This document shows, one piece after another, positions 54,622 to 64,000 of a DNA stretch of 64,000 bases. The stretch lies in assembly GCA_934045075.1 (NCBI GenBank), contig OW203725.1, positions 20,966,214-21,030,213 on the forward strand, in the 5' to 3' direction. A model generated the notes under the pieces. It was not told the DNA's origin. It saw only the letters and a list, made by a program, of their open reading frames with translations, and did no database searches. Each line of letters starts with the position of its first letter. The first letter of the stretch is position 1. Source of the DNA: Yponomeuta sedellus. Its lineage: Eukaryota > Arthropoda > Insecta > Lepidoptera > Yponomeutidae. A program made the position numbers and the translations under genes.

Positions 54622-54710
54622 TGCTATTCACTAGCCCCGTTCGCTAGTGAGTTCGATCGAATTCGTATTCAGTAATATAAGCTACCCCAGCGCTACGGCG
54701 GTGAAGTGAA
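54622..54710. repeat. Dispersed MITE piece, 'ccgtagcgc' family
   Basis: cagcgctacggcggtgaag and tcgatcgaattcgtattcag recur at 55525-55625 and, inverted, at 62745-62905. Confidence 0.45.
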
Positions 54711-54887
54711 CTAGTTGTGCAGGTGGGATATTGACCTTTATTTCTATGAAGTTACGTTTAAAACAAAGGGAGTTCGAATCTCGACTTTATTACATCTGTC
54801 AAATAACCCTTTCGCGGACAACGGCAAAATAATTACTAAAATATTTTTTGCCGAGGGTAGTAAATGCTTTCAAAAAGAGCCTGTCAC

Positions 54888-54985
54888 CTCAGTCATCCGA
54901 GACCACGGCACCTGGAAAAGTGCCAAAACGTCGGAAAAATGTAATAAACGAGTAAAATCCGTATAACAACAGTTTTGATTAAAAT
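54888..54985 (+). mobile_element. Single copy of the 'gtgccgaaacgttgg' retro tail
   Basis: gtcatccgagaccacggcac, ggaaaagtgccaaaacgtcgg, aataaacgagtaaaatccgtat and cagttttgattaaa match one arm of 41951-42170. Confidence 0.7.
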
Positions 54986-54989
54986 ATGA

Positions 54990-56120
54990 TCTTTTTTTCA
55001 AAAATATTTGTAAATTAACAGGTAGTTAGAGTGCTTTAATTTTCGCTCTCAGCACCGCTCGCAAACTCTAGGATTTATGCAAATTCAATCGAAAAATTTT
55101 ACTGACTTTCACTATTCCTCCTTCTTCGTTAGTTTTTTTTTGAAGTCGATTTATCTAATTTTGCATTTTCAGCTTACGCAAGTTATTATTTGGGGATATT
55201 AACCCCATACTATCGGTAAAGGCGAAAATATTATAAATATTAAGCATTGATAATACTACTATAATAAGGCCGCCAATTGTAGTGTACTATGTTATTATTT
55301 AAGTCTCTTATGTAATTCTTGGTGAACATGGGATAAACAATATTCTGTCAATTTCTATATAATATTGCATACATGTCAATGTTTTTCAAGTAGTTTAGAT
55401 GACTGTTAGTACTCAATTAGACAATAATGGCTGAATGGAATTACATGAATCTTGTACAGATAGACGAAGTCGCGGGCATCAGCTAATTTACCATATTGGC
55501 ATTGGCAAGAAGTTCGTGTACCCATGAAAGGGTTAATTCGATCGTGAGCTCACATCACCATTCACATCACACTCACTTGTGCGTGACGTTTAATTCGTAT
55601 TCAGAAGCAAAATACCCACAAGTGATGTTGCCATGGGATACCTATTAGGGATGGAACACCAATGTTTGTCAGTCGAAAAGTCACATGTCACATTATTATT
55701 TTGTTCAGCTTAATTAGCTAAACGCTCCCAAAATATTTCTTACAAATAAATCGTTCTGCTTCATTTTTATAAAGTCTAAGCTATTTCGAGTTTACGTCTT
55801 ATGTAAGAGTGGAAAAAATATCTTATATTGTTCACCTAAGAGTACCCACCGGCGAAGCTTTCTTCTTCTACAAATAAACAAAGGTAACCGCAAAAATGTA
55901 TTTTAAATATTTACCAAGACATTGGCTTAAATTTATCACACATATGGATGATTAATCAATTGTGTAGGTAGTACAAAATGCTTGAAATACGTTGTAACAA
56001 ATTTTACATTGCGTGTCATATAACCTTCCCTGCTTAAAAAAATCACGAAATTTTATTCCAGTTTGAAGCTCAATCAGCTATTTGAAGGCTCCTGACACCA
56101 ACATACTCAGGTGCTCCATC
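54990..56120. other. No gene recognised; Helitron-like end near 55486
   Basis: gacgaagtcgcgggcatcagcta at about 55462-55484 is a Helitron-type 3' end of the 4213-4512 family with a mutated terminus; the 5' end was not located. Confidence 0.4.
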
Positions 56121-56127
56121 AGAAGTA

Positions 56128-56391
56128 ATGATCGCTATTGAGATATGTGCGGAAATGTATTTGGGACAATATGGCATGGTTAGCTCTACATTAATTTTGC
56201 ACGATCTACATAAAGGGGATCTGAGAAAACCACAAAATCTGCAACGGTTGTTTCTTTATTTGGACACCTCTCTGGAGATCACGAATCCCAGACCAATATT
56301 CGTCTACCTAAGGACGAAATCAAAAACTTTGGCCAAGATTTTGAAACCTTTTATGAAAGAAACAGAAGGGATATTTAAAAAAAAACCATAA
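56128..56391 (+). other. Unidentified 87-codon open frame
   Basis: Starts MIAIEICAEMYLGQYGM and extends a further 14 codons upstream without a stop. A tattccag acceptor-like site lies about 70 bp upstream, but no domain is recognised. It may be a chance frame, an exon of the gene starting at 47844, or transposon debris; nothing decides between them. Confidence 0.15.
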
Positions 56392-56549
56392 GGTTAGTAC
56401 TCGTAGTAACGAAGAACCTCGCCTCAGCAAACGTGATTTGGTACATTAATTCTTGACCCTGCCATCAAAATGACATCTTACAATCAAGATGAAACTAGTA
56501 GAAATACTAGTTTCCTATTGATATTAAAGTAATAACATTCTTAGATTTT

Positions 56550-56620
56550 AAAAACCTATTTAGAGGCTAAAAATTCCACCCATGCCGGGATTCGAACCCG
56601 CGACCTCTGGCTATGCGTGC
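56550..56620 (-). mobile_element. tRNA-domain unit, short fragment
   Basis: aaaaacctatttagaggctaaaa, then ccgggattcgaacccgcgac, ending within the anticodon-arm region. Confidence 0.7.
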
Positions 56621-57504
56621 CAAATTGTTTTTAGATTGTTCTACAAATGTTTTTATTTTAATGATGAGTCCTTGATGTTGTATTGGTAAACACATTTTGC
56701 GCAATAAATAAATGGTAGTTATCTTATCATCCATAAATCTTTTTCAGACTCCTGATGCCGACTGAAATATTTCAAGGATTGCTACTTCATTGAGAGATGT
56801 CTCACATGACAGCCATGTGTTTAGCAAAAACCCTTTAAGGCACCATCTCATCAATGTGCTGAGCTCTGGAAAGAGCGAGGCCTCACTGGGTAAACAATTA
56901 GCTAAATCTATTGCAATTTAGATATTTTAACAGCCTATACTTTTATTGTACTACTTTTGAATTAAATCTGTATTTTCTGGGTGACTCACGCTATACTCCG
57001 AGAGAGCATAGATAATGACAACTCTGGTTGAGGATACTCCAGCCCTCGGTAGAAGAATTAAACTAAAAAGCAATGCATAGCATGTAACAGTTCTTGATGA
57101 ACCCCAAGGAATGGTCCCCACCATTCCCTAGATGTTAATAATCGAGAATTACAAAAAGAATTGCAGATTGTGCATCATCTCCAGATATATAAAAATAACG
57201 AAGCATTGTTTTTAATCTGTTTTAGCAAAATGGTATTTTAGACCATACTCCATTAATATAGACGGTGAATTTTAAAAATAATTATTAAGTTACTGTTACT
57301 TTAGAAATGCCACATATTTTTACACGAAATATCTGGAAGATTTATTTAAATTGATTGATTTAAATTTGAAATAAATATTTTTCATGTAAATAAACAATAA
57401 AAAATGTAGTTTGTACATTTATTAAATAAAACGAATTGATCATGTATTCAAATTATTTTTTTAAGTCACCAACATTATACTCATTAATTACCTGCAACAA
57501 GCAA

Positions 57505-57616
57505 GGATTTAATGACTATTAATGTACTGTGGACAAGATTTAATGACTATTAATGTACTGTGGATTGTACCTACGTAGGTAGGTACAATCCACAGTACAT
57601 TTATAGTCATTAAATC
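57505..57616. repeat. Long palindrome with duplicated arm
   Basis: The arm gatttaatgactattaatgtactgtgga occurs twice directly, 31 bp apart, then the second copy forms a near-perfect palindrome centred near 57575 (ggattgtacctac/gtaggtacaatcc), extending to about 57616. Confidence 0.75.
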
Positions 57617-57703
57617 CACACTGCATGTCGACCTTTACACTTATCATTCTGTACAGTTGGGTACAAATCGAAAATAGGTAGTACCTATATGGTAACACTA
57701 TTA

Positions 57704-58482
57704 TATTTAAAAACCTATTTAGAGGCTAAAAATTTCACCCATGCCGGGATTCGAACCCGCAACCTCTGGCTATCCGTACCAGCGCTCTACCAATTGAGCC
57801 AATGGGCGACTCACGGCATCAGTGAAATTTCGAACCTCTTTACAATATTCTCTGTATTACGTACAGGCAGCGACATCTGACTTAAGCAAATTGCATTACT
57901 TACAGCCCCGATTACCTACTTTGCAGTTAGGTTTAACATCGGAACGATATCACTGTACCCACATGATTACACTATTTTTATTTTTAATGCACTAACCCGT
58001 GCTAAGGAACAAATTTAAAAACCTATTTAGAGGCTAAAAATTTCACCCATGCCGGGATTCGAACCCGCAACCTCTGGCTATCCGTACCAGCGCTCTACCA
58101 ATTGAGCCAATGGGCGACTCACGGCATCAGTGAAATTTCGAACCTCTTTACAATATTCTCTGTATTACGTACAGGCAGCGACATCTGACTTAAGCAAATT
58201 GCATTACTTACAGCCCCGATTACCTACTTTGCAGTTAGGTTTAACATCGGAACGATATCACTGTACCCACATGATTACACTATTTTTATTTTTAATGCAC
58301 TAACCCGTGCTAAGGAACAAATTTAAAAACCTATTTAGAGGCTAAAAATTTCACCCATGCCGGGATTCGAACCCGCAACCTCTGGCTATCCGTACCAGCG
58401 CTCTACCAATTGAGCCAATGGGCTAAATTTTTTAAATTTGTTCCTTAGCACGGGTTAGTGCATTAAAAATAAAAATAGTGTA
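57704..58482. mobile_element. Three tandem tRNA-domain units plus inverted tail
   Basis: Bounded by AACACTATTA (57694-57703 and 58483-58492). Three minus-strand units begin at 57711, 58019 and 58327 (exact 308 bp period, nearly identical). tRNA-like domains are at 57736-57807, 58044-58115 and 58352-58423. After the third domain the sequence switches to the plus-strand tail (tttttaaatttgttcctta... cattaaaaataaaaatagtg). The junction falls at the same TTTTTAAA where the left end is cut, as expected from twin priming on a multimeric RNA. Confidence 0.9.
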
Positions 58483-58499
58483 AACACTATTAAATGCCA

Positions 58500-58860
58500 A
58501 TGAGAAAATTCTAATTTGGGCACAACCTCTATGATCTGAGGGCACAACTCTGTATTATAAGACCACCACCAACATGATACATTTTTGTTATTTATTTGGT
58601 CAAAGTAGCTTGTTATAAGTGTCATCTACAACACAACATTTAAAATCATTACCATTATTTTATTATGCTAATGCATAGAATCTGAGGGCACAACCCTGTA
58701 TTATAATTTATAAAACCACCACTAACATGATACATCTTTGTTATTTATTTGGTCAAAGTAGTTTGTGATAAGTGTCATCTACAAAACAACATTCAAAATC
58801 ATTACCATTATTTTATTATGCTAATGCATAGAAATATTTAAACTATTAAGTGCCAATTCT
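58500..58860. repeat. Tandem duplication of about 150 bp
   Basis: ctgagggcacaa(c)tctgtattata, caccac(c/t)aacatgatacat and tttggtcaaagtag recur at about 58535-58680 and 58681-58830, with small differences. Confidence 0.75.
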
Positions 58861-59045
58861 TCTTTACTTGCTACTAGATTGAACTGTAAGCCAAGGTCGA
58901 TAACACTATCAGGCATCAAAAGTTATAATTCATTCTAGTAAAAGAACTAGTTTTAGCATAACGAAATAAACTAATTTAAAAACGTCTCTTTAAATATGAA
59001 ACTATAAAAATATAGCTTAATATTTGACCCCCGAAAACCTCTTGA

Positions 59046-59202
59046 CGACCATGCAAAAGGTCTTGGGTTCGAATCCCGGCTGGATACAAAAGGGTATTGG
59101 ATGTTTACATGTTTGTGATATCGTTGTTTCTGGTTCCCACGACACAGGGTATCCGAGTGTGGGATCAGAAGCAGTGTATGTCCCTATATGTAAATGTTAT
59201 GC
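59046..59202 (+). mobile_element. tRNA-headed SINE, family A, 5' truncated
   Basis: atgcaaaaggtcttgggttc, gaatcccggctgga, gtttacatgtttgtgatatc and the tgtaaatgttatg end. Box A is lost. Confidence 0.7.
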
Positions 59203-59336
59203 TAACCCATTATGACCTGAATTATTTTAGAGGCATAAAAAATTGTAATTTTCACATACATTGCTTTTGACGGCTCCCTTAGCTATTTTTAATAATTATT
59301 TATTTTATATATCTTTTACTTTGTGAAAAAACAATG

Positions 59337-59352
59337 GGTGCCATATGGCACC
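59337..59352. repeat. 16 bp palindrome near piggyBac remnant
   Basis: ggtgccatatggcacc followed by gatcggc. It may belong to a terminal region of the piggyBac-like element, but that is a guess. Confidence 0.35.
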
Positions 59353-59559
59353 GATCGGCAAATACGTAAGCAAAAATCCCTCTATTAGACATATATTAGC
59401 TTTTTATTAGCGAACTATTTTTATAATCTATTTGTAAAATCATGAAGATTTTAAGTAATGTATGAATTAATAAACAAAAACAGCATTTAAGTAATTTATG
59501 TTAAAGGCATTTATGTACTAGTATACACACTTTTTTAGTTTTAAATGCGGACGTGAAAT

Positions 59560-60192
59560 TGATAATTGATTGGAATTGATAACAGGATGCACAGAGCCCT
59601 ACGTCACATTTATTGCATTGCAGTCTTGTCTGTCTCTTGCACATCTCCAAAGCACATTTGCGACGAGATTCGCTGGGAACTAAGAAGTGATTCCGTAATG
59701 ATCCGACAGTATAGGAATTGCGATAAATGCTTTCAATTCTTCGGTGGATATTTTCGGTTCGGCGCAATTCAAAAAAGTTGCATACTTTTGCGGCTGGTTT
59801 GCTAAAAGGTTGTAGACACACAATCCAAAATATTAGTCCAGAAATTCAGTAGAAGACTTCCCTCGAAGGAAACTAAAATTTGCTTCGGGAAACATGGGTG
59901 GCTCCCGAAATAAATCAACGCAACGTCCGAGTAGATCCGGCATCAGGTTGTATATTTGGTACCACCCGTACATTTTTGCGTTTTGTTATCGTGATTGGTG
60001 TGTTGACAGAGGTGACCACTTCACACCCAGCGTTGAATTGTCGACCTGTCACATCATTACAAAACCACCCCTTCTTCGTCGCCCGAATCTTGATCAGAGT
60101 CGATTGCGGGTTCTGAAGGTTCAATGTATAGCAACTGCGGCTCAAATTCCTTATCTTCTAGCAGGGCTAGTACCTCATGGAGTGTATAACCC
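59560..60192 (-). pseudogene. piggyBac-like transposase remnant
   Basis: Minus strand, in order: an N-terminal acidic piece with GYTLHEVLALLEDKEFEPQL and SDQDSGDEEG at about 60192-60070 (after an intron-like cttgatag acceptor); EEL-K-FIAIPILSDHYG at about 59740-59690 in another frame; and the C-terminal cysteine-rich piece RRKCALEMCKRQTRLQCNKC then CASCY at about 59680-59590. The pieces are out of frame with each other and the catalytic DDD core is missing, so an internal deletion and frameshifts have killed it. The Cys-rich ending is diagnostic of the family. Confidence 0.75.
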
Positions 60193-60455
60193 CTATCAAG
60201 ACAAAAAAAAAACACTGTTAACCTACACAAAAACCAAACATAAACATTGCACACATTATTGGAATATACTACTTATCGGCCTAGGGCATCACCCGTAAAT
60301 TTTGAGGTACGATAAAACAAACACGTAAACAAAACTAAAGTATATTACAATATAATCTAGTCACACATGTATACAGGAATAAAACAAATTGCGTTTAAGT
60401 TATAGATTTCACGAAATATAAAAATTATGGCACACTTAGGTACTTGAGATTGCAA

Positions 60456-60618
60456 CACATGATTATACTATTTTTATTTTTAATGCCCGTGCTAAGGACG
60501 AATTTAAAAACCTATTTAGAGGCTAAAAATTTCACCCATGCCGTGACTTGAACCCGCGACCTCTGGCTAACCACGTCAGCGCTCTCCCAACTGAGCTAAT
60601 GGGCAACTACCCGGCATC
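60456..60618 (-). mobile_element. tRNA-domain unit, 5' truncated
   Basis: Tail acatgattatactattttta, tRNA-like domain with cttgaacccgcgacctctgg and a ctcccaactgagctaatggg box A variant, ending at the ccggcatca leader start, the same place as the array at 41028-41800. Confidence 0.8.
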
Positions 60619-60629
60619 ACTATATTTTT

Positions 60630-61250
60630 TTTTTCTTACATTAACTTCTGTGGTTATTTCACGCAAATATATACAATAATATACTTAAATAAAATACAAT
60701 TTATACTGATATTTCCAACCAGATTTTACACTATTTATTCCGGTACGATAGCAGTTGTGACTACCATACCTCAGCTCTCTTAGCGCTGCATGCCGCTCAC
60801 ACCGGGTACCGGCAGAATACCAGCGCTGAAGTTCTTCCTGAACTTTCAGCACATGCTGAGTCGGAGCCCATTCACATTTGCCACACCTACGTTGATCACT
60901 TCCAGTCCAGTAGGTACATTGCCCAGGTACACTACAGTACCGTGTATGCCTTATTTTCTGTGTTTTTTTGCGTTTTATTTATGCTACTTTTTTGTTATTG
61001 CTTTGTTCGTGTTGTGACTTGTATTTGGTTTTGTATTGCTTTGCTTTGTATACGTGTGTGTGTCTTATGTGAATAAATGTTGTATCTATATATCTATCTA
61101 AAGTACAAAGTACTGCCAGAGGTCGTGGTTTTGTTTCTTTTTGGATTTCGCTGTACATTTGAACAAATACATAGCCTCAGTATCAGTGTATTTACATCTT
61201 TGTCACCTAGCTGGTTTATCTAAACCTACTTCGTGATATCACAAACATAA
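60630..61250. other. No gene supported
   Basis: The frame 60790-61017 has a hydrophobic end but no domain or context; 60930-61090 looks like a retroelement 3' end (gaataaatgttgtatctatatatctatcta). Confidence 0.3.
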
Positions 61251-61461
61251 GGCCACCCCGCTCGTAGCCTAGACGAACCGAATGATTGGAATCAATTACT
61301 TTGTATTAAGCTACAACAGGCGTAGTCAGGTGCTGTATGGGTGACCGTCTCGTGACTACCGCTTGTGATATTTTTTCCGAGCGCTTCCGTGCTTCGCAAG
61401 GCACGCTAAGGCGATGGCGCCGGCTATCGCGTAATGGAAGTCGTTAAGCCATGTCAGAGGC

Positions 61462-61861
61462 TTTAGTTAGTTTATCCTGTTGTTTCCGCACTCAGCCTCA
61501 TAGTTGGGCCGTTGCGAGATCACTCCAGTCAGCCAATCTGTTTTCAGAAAGCCAGCAGTGCACCAGCACCAGCAGCTTTCCTGCTATCGATGTTCGTTGC
61601 ACTTTCACGCTCTCACAGTGAATGGACACGTGGCGGGTCCTTCGTCTTCCTTGAGGCATCCTCGACATAACGGGATGTCGGTCAGTCCCATAGCGTGGAG
61701 GTGTTTATTCAGTGGTCAATGGAGCGTCATAAGTGCCACAGCTTTGCGCAGATCGCTGCATGTGAGGCGTTTCGATATTGTTAGTAGGGCCTCTCTGGTT
61801 TCTTTGCATTTTGTTTCCGTTTTCCATAGTTCAGCATGCTGGGTTTCTGTTTGCAACCTGA
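61462..61861 (-). pseudogene. LINE C-terminal fragment nested in SINE
   Basis: Bounded by ATGTCAGAGGC (61451-61461 and 61862-61872). The minus strand reads SKRLTCSDLRKAVALMTLHW, PLNKHLHAMGL then PLCRGCLKEDEGPATC, the GHxxL..HL..MG......C..C.....T region seen at the end of Jockey/I-type ORF2 (with TLHW for TGHC). The opposite frame 61504-61896 is a shadow. Confidence 0.65.
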
Positions 61862-61895
61862 ATGTCAGAGGCCTTATGGGCAGCTTGATAACTTA

Positions 61896-62074
61896 GGGCT
61901 CATGCAGACGAACGGCACGTGCCAACTGCAAGCGTCGACGGATGGCGTCAACTGCCGACAACGGCATTCGACGGCAGTCGTTAGCGCGTCGACGGCAGCC
62001 GTCAACGTGTAAGCGGCAGCCGTTGACGTTTGTCGACGCTTGCAGTTGTCGCGTGCCACGACCGCCATTTCGTG
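61896..62074. repeat. Harbinger-type MITE nested in SINE
   Basis: Flanked by TTA on both sides (61893-61895 and 62075-62077). Starts gggctcatgcagacgaacgg. Inverted blocks ggcacgtgccaactgcaagcgtcgac / gtcgacgcttgcagttgtcgcgtgcc surround short repeats of gtcgacggcag. The TTA target fits PIF/Harbinger. Confidence 0.7.
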
Positions 62075-62206
62075 TTAAGGCCCGCCTCTGTCTTATAATC
62101 CTCCATCAACCCAGACTTGGCCCCGTGGTGAAGTATGACCTAACCTTAAAAGACCCGTGCCCCAGCAGTGGGGACATACAAAGGGCGGATATCAAAAAAG
62201 GGCACG

Positions 62207-62360
62207 CCTGTATCCCAGAGGGGTGAGCAGATGCAGGGACTGCCAGTTGCTATTATAAGATCCTGGTTAATTACTTTCACTTCATCGCCATTCATTAGTC
62301 GTTGCATGCCAGACGGTTTTGGGTACTTTTTATCCTGCCCTTTGCTATCACGTCCCCTAT
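62207..62360. repeat. Dispersed repeat shared with 45415-45590
   Basis: tgtatcccagaggggtgagcagatgcaggga, catttagtcgttgcatg-like and tactttttatcctgcccttt. Probably part of an old retroelement. Confidence 0.5.
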
Positions 62361-62514
62361 TCGATAAATTAGGGGTCGAAGTATATTCGCCTGGAGCGTT
62401 CCTTATCGGTCATTCCACTCACATTCGCCATTCCACCCACATTATATTTATTCTTTCTTACTTCATAATAATTATTGTTCTTAAAATATACAGCATATGA
62501 TATACATCCCACTG

Positions 62515-62660
62515 TAGAGCACAGGTCTTCTTTCAGAAAGAATATAGGCTTGATCACCACGCGTGCCCACCTCAGATATGCGAACAGCGAGTTAGTCAGG
62601 TTTCTTTACGATGTTATCTATCAATCACAGTAAGCGAGTGGTATTTCTACTTTAACTTCA
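62515..62660. repeat. Dispersed repeat shared with 38575-38740
   Basis: agagcacaggtcttctttcagaaag, ccacgcgtgcccacctc and caggtttctttacgatgt. Confidence 0.5.
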
Positions 62661-62744
62661 CAAATGTGCCTGAGTTACAAACCATTACTATAATAATACT
62701 GGTTTCAACAAAAAATTATGAGTTATGTTCTACATTATGGGATT

Positions 62745-62905
62745 CGATCGTGAGTTCACTTATAGGAGAGTAACTTTTGATTTTGACAGATGTAATCGAA
62801 CTCATGTGCGAGTTCATGATCGAAGTGAGCTGCGAATCGAACATTCAGAATACCATTTTCATTGACATTTGTAGTTCTCTTCACCGCCGTAGCGCCAGTG
62901 TAGAA
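62745..62905. repeat. MITE-like repeat, 'ttcgatcgtgagttcac' family
   Basis: attcgatcgtgagttcac and gttcatgatcgaagtgagctgcgaat are inverted; the gttctcttcaccgccgtagcg end is shared, inverted, with 54690. Confidence 0.45.
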
Positions 62906-63065
62906 TTAAGTCTTGATTTAAAAGCAAACTATTCGTTTGTGTGTGTGTGAAGTATGACCAGATGCTGGCCGGAAAATATTGCCAAAGTTTGGAAAAACTG
63001 GGTCTAACCATGACGGAGTAAAAATATGAAAAAAATACCTTCTATGCGTAAGTACGTTCATATAA

Positions 63066-63127
63066 CACTTTCTATTTAACATGACATCGAGTGCAAATTA
63101 CTGTGATTTCATGTTAAATAGAAAGTG
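63066..63127. repeat. 19 bp perfect inverted repeat
   Basis: cactttctatttaacatga at 63066-63084 and the exact reverse complement at 63109-63127, 24 bp apart. Confidence 0.75.
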
Positions 63128-63129
63128 AT

Positions 63130-64000
63130 TTTATCTGTAAATAGAAAAAAAAATAAAGAAACGGTAAAGTCTACTTGAAAACACACTCAGTGTTTGCGTG
63201 CTAACTACCCAAATTATGTAGATGTCATATTTAAACGCTCCGAAACGCTAAAAAAGAAACAAAAGAGCCAAGAAACGTAATTTTTAAGATTTCTGTTTTT
63301 GATTTACTTATGGCGAAAGCATGTAACAAATTAATAATACAGTTCGGCTATGTGCGAAATTCCCCACTAAATAGTTTACTGAAATAAAAAAAACGCAGAA
63401 TAGATTAATACGTCCCTCTTTGTATTCGAGTCTGACTCTCGCTTTGCTAGATTTTATCTATATTATCTGCCGTGTGTTTTTTTATTATTATATTATAGAA
63501 CTATATAACATATTGTAAGAAGGCAAACATAGAGAAGCTGTTAATAGTGACTTATACAATGTTCTCTTTACAGTTTCATCGACGATTTGAAATTGTAATA
63601 CAGGCTTCAACCATGAAGTTAATTGCGTATATTGTTATATGAATGATTCGTAAATGAGTCAGTCAACTTGTTTAATGAATCATTTACAAAATAAAAAGGA
63701 GTAAGACGTCATGATTGTGTAATATCAAAGAGTGGACCGTCGTTAAAACCGCGGAAGAGCTATTCAGAATTGCACGGAACAGAGAACGCTGTAAAGAGCT
63801 GACTACCAACCTTAAGTAATAGAGAAGCACTTTAAGTAGAAGAAGAAAATCCACGGCAGCTAAACCCGTTCACCAAATACTTGCTAATGTATGTTAATAT
63901 GACGCACATATAAAGCGTCTAATAAACAATGTTACTAACGGTGTGATATTAGTAGCTTGTCGATCACACGCAAAATACTAAAGATAATATGCTTTTGGAT
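63130..64000. other. No gene supported; possible LINE end near 63740-63840
   Basis: 63744-63830 can be read as ELFRIARNRERCKELTTNLK followed by stops and an agaagaagaaa tail, like a LINE C-terminus. The remainder is AT-rich and featureless to me. Confidence 0.35.

Larger units (their letters stand above)
61255..62190 (+). mobile_element. 5S-derived SINE split by two later insertions
   Basis: The head 61255-61461 (gctcgtagcctagacgaacc, gtattaagctacaacaggcg, gctgtatgggtgaccgtct, gtgactaccgcttgtg) continues at 61873-61892 (cttatgggcagcttgataac) and 62078-62190 (gcccgcctctgtcttataat to gtggggacatacaaag). A LINE fragment and a MITE fill the gaps. Confidence 0.8.

Noticed and set aside
57736..57807. 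Functional tRNA gene (several similar domains in the window)
   Set aside because: Box A and box B are good, but position 33 of the anticodon loop would be C instead of U (loop ACGGATA type), the acceptor stem is imperfect, and the domain always sits inside a dispersed 308 bp repeat with target duplications.
57704..58482. Hammerhead ribozyme retrozyme
   Set aside because: The multimer plus target duplication fits a retrozyme, but I could not find a CUGANGA...GAAA core on either strand; a ctgatgccgg stretch is the nearest and lacks the required bases. A covariance search would settle it.
61504..61896. 130-residue plus-strand gene
   Set aside because: It is the reverse complement of a LINE C-terminal fragment whose minus-strand reading has the family motif.

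Overview
This 64 kb window is an AT-rich, intron-containing animal genome segment, most likely from a moth or butterfly. The only gene that can be read end to end is a five-exon transcription factor IIB (TFIIB) gene on the + strand (9058-13555). Its spliced product is 315 residues and closely resembles the insect protein from recall. Most other DNA is transposable elements of kinds familiar from Lepidoptera: Helitron-like ends, RTE-type LINE tails, tRNA-headed SINEs and many inverted-repeat MITEs. Nothing bacterial, plasmid-like, phage-like or CRISPR-like is present.

Layout. 1-9 kb is intergenic with MITEs, a Helitron-like element and one SINE. 9.06-13.56 kb is TFIIB; intron 3 holds a MITE and a hairpin, and intron 4 (2.7 kb) holds three Helitron-like elements and a composite retro-insertion. 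The TFIIB 3' flank holds a MITE (13714-13939) and a 750 bp fold-back element (14040-14790). 15322-16125 is a short LTR element with both LTRs, a primer-binding site, a polypurine tract and a 4 bp target duplication; a solo LTR of the same family is at 30561-30735. 17-47 kb is a dense mix of repeats, including a perfect (ATTT)n tract of about 738 bp at 37421-38158. At 47844-47925 an ATG-initiated signal-peptide-coding stretch ends at a splice donor, behind a CpG-rich leader; I infer it is the first coding exon of a secreted or membrane protein whose other exons are beyond recognition or beyond the window. 48-64 kb would then be mostly first intron plus repeats, including a broken piggyBac-like transposase.

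The most unusual feature is a dispersed 308 bp unit with a tRNA-like domain (boxes A and B) in its middle. It occurs at about a dozen loci and at several of them as tandem multimers. Those multimers are bounded by 10-15 bp target-site duplications, so a 2.5-unit array (41028-41800) and a 3-unit array (57704-58482) look like single retrotransposition events of multimeric RNA. Several insertions have the tail at both ends in opposite orientation, as expected from twin priming. A second notable family is a roughly 350 bp SINE whose head resembles 5S rRNA, including the GGATGGGTGACC element, with 12-13 bp target duplications at two copies. No cooperating multi-gene system was found; relations are mostly nested insertions that give a relative chronology.
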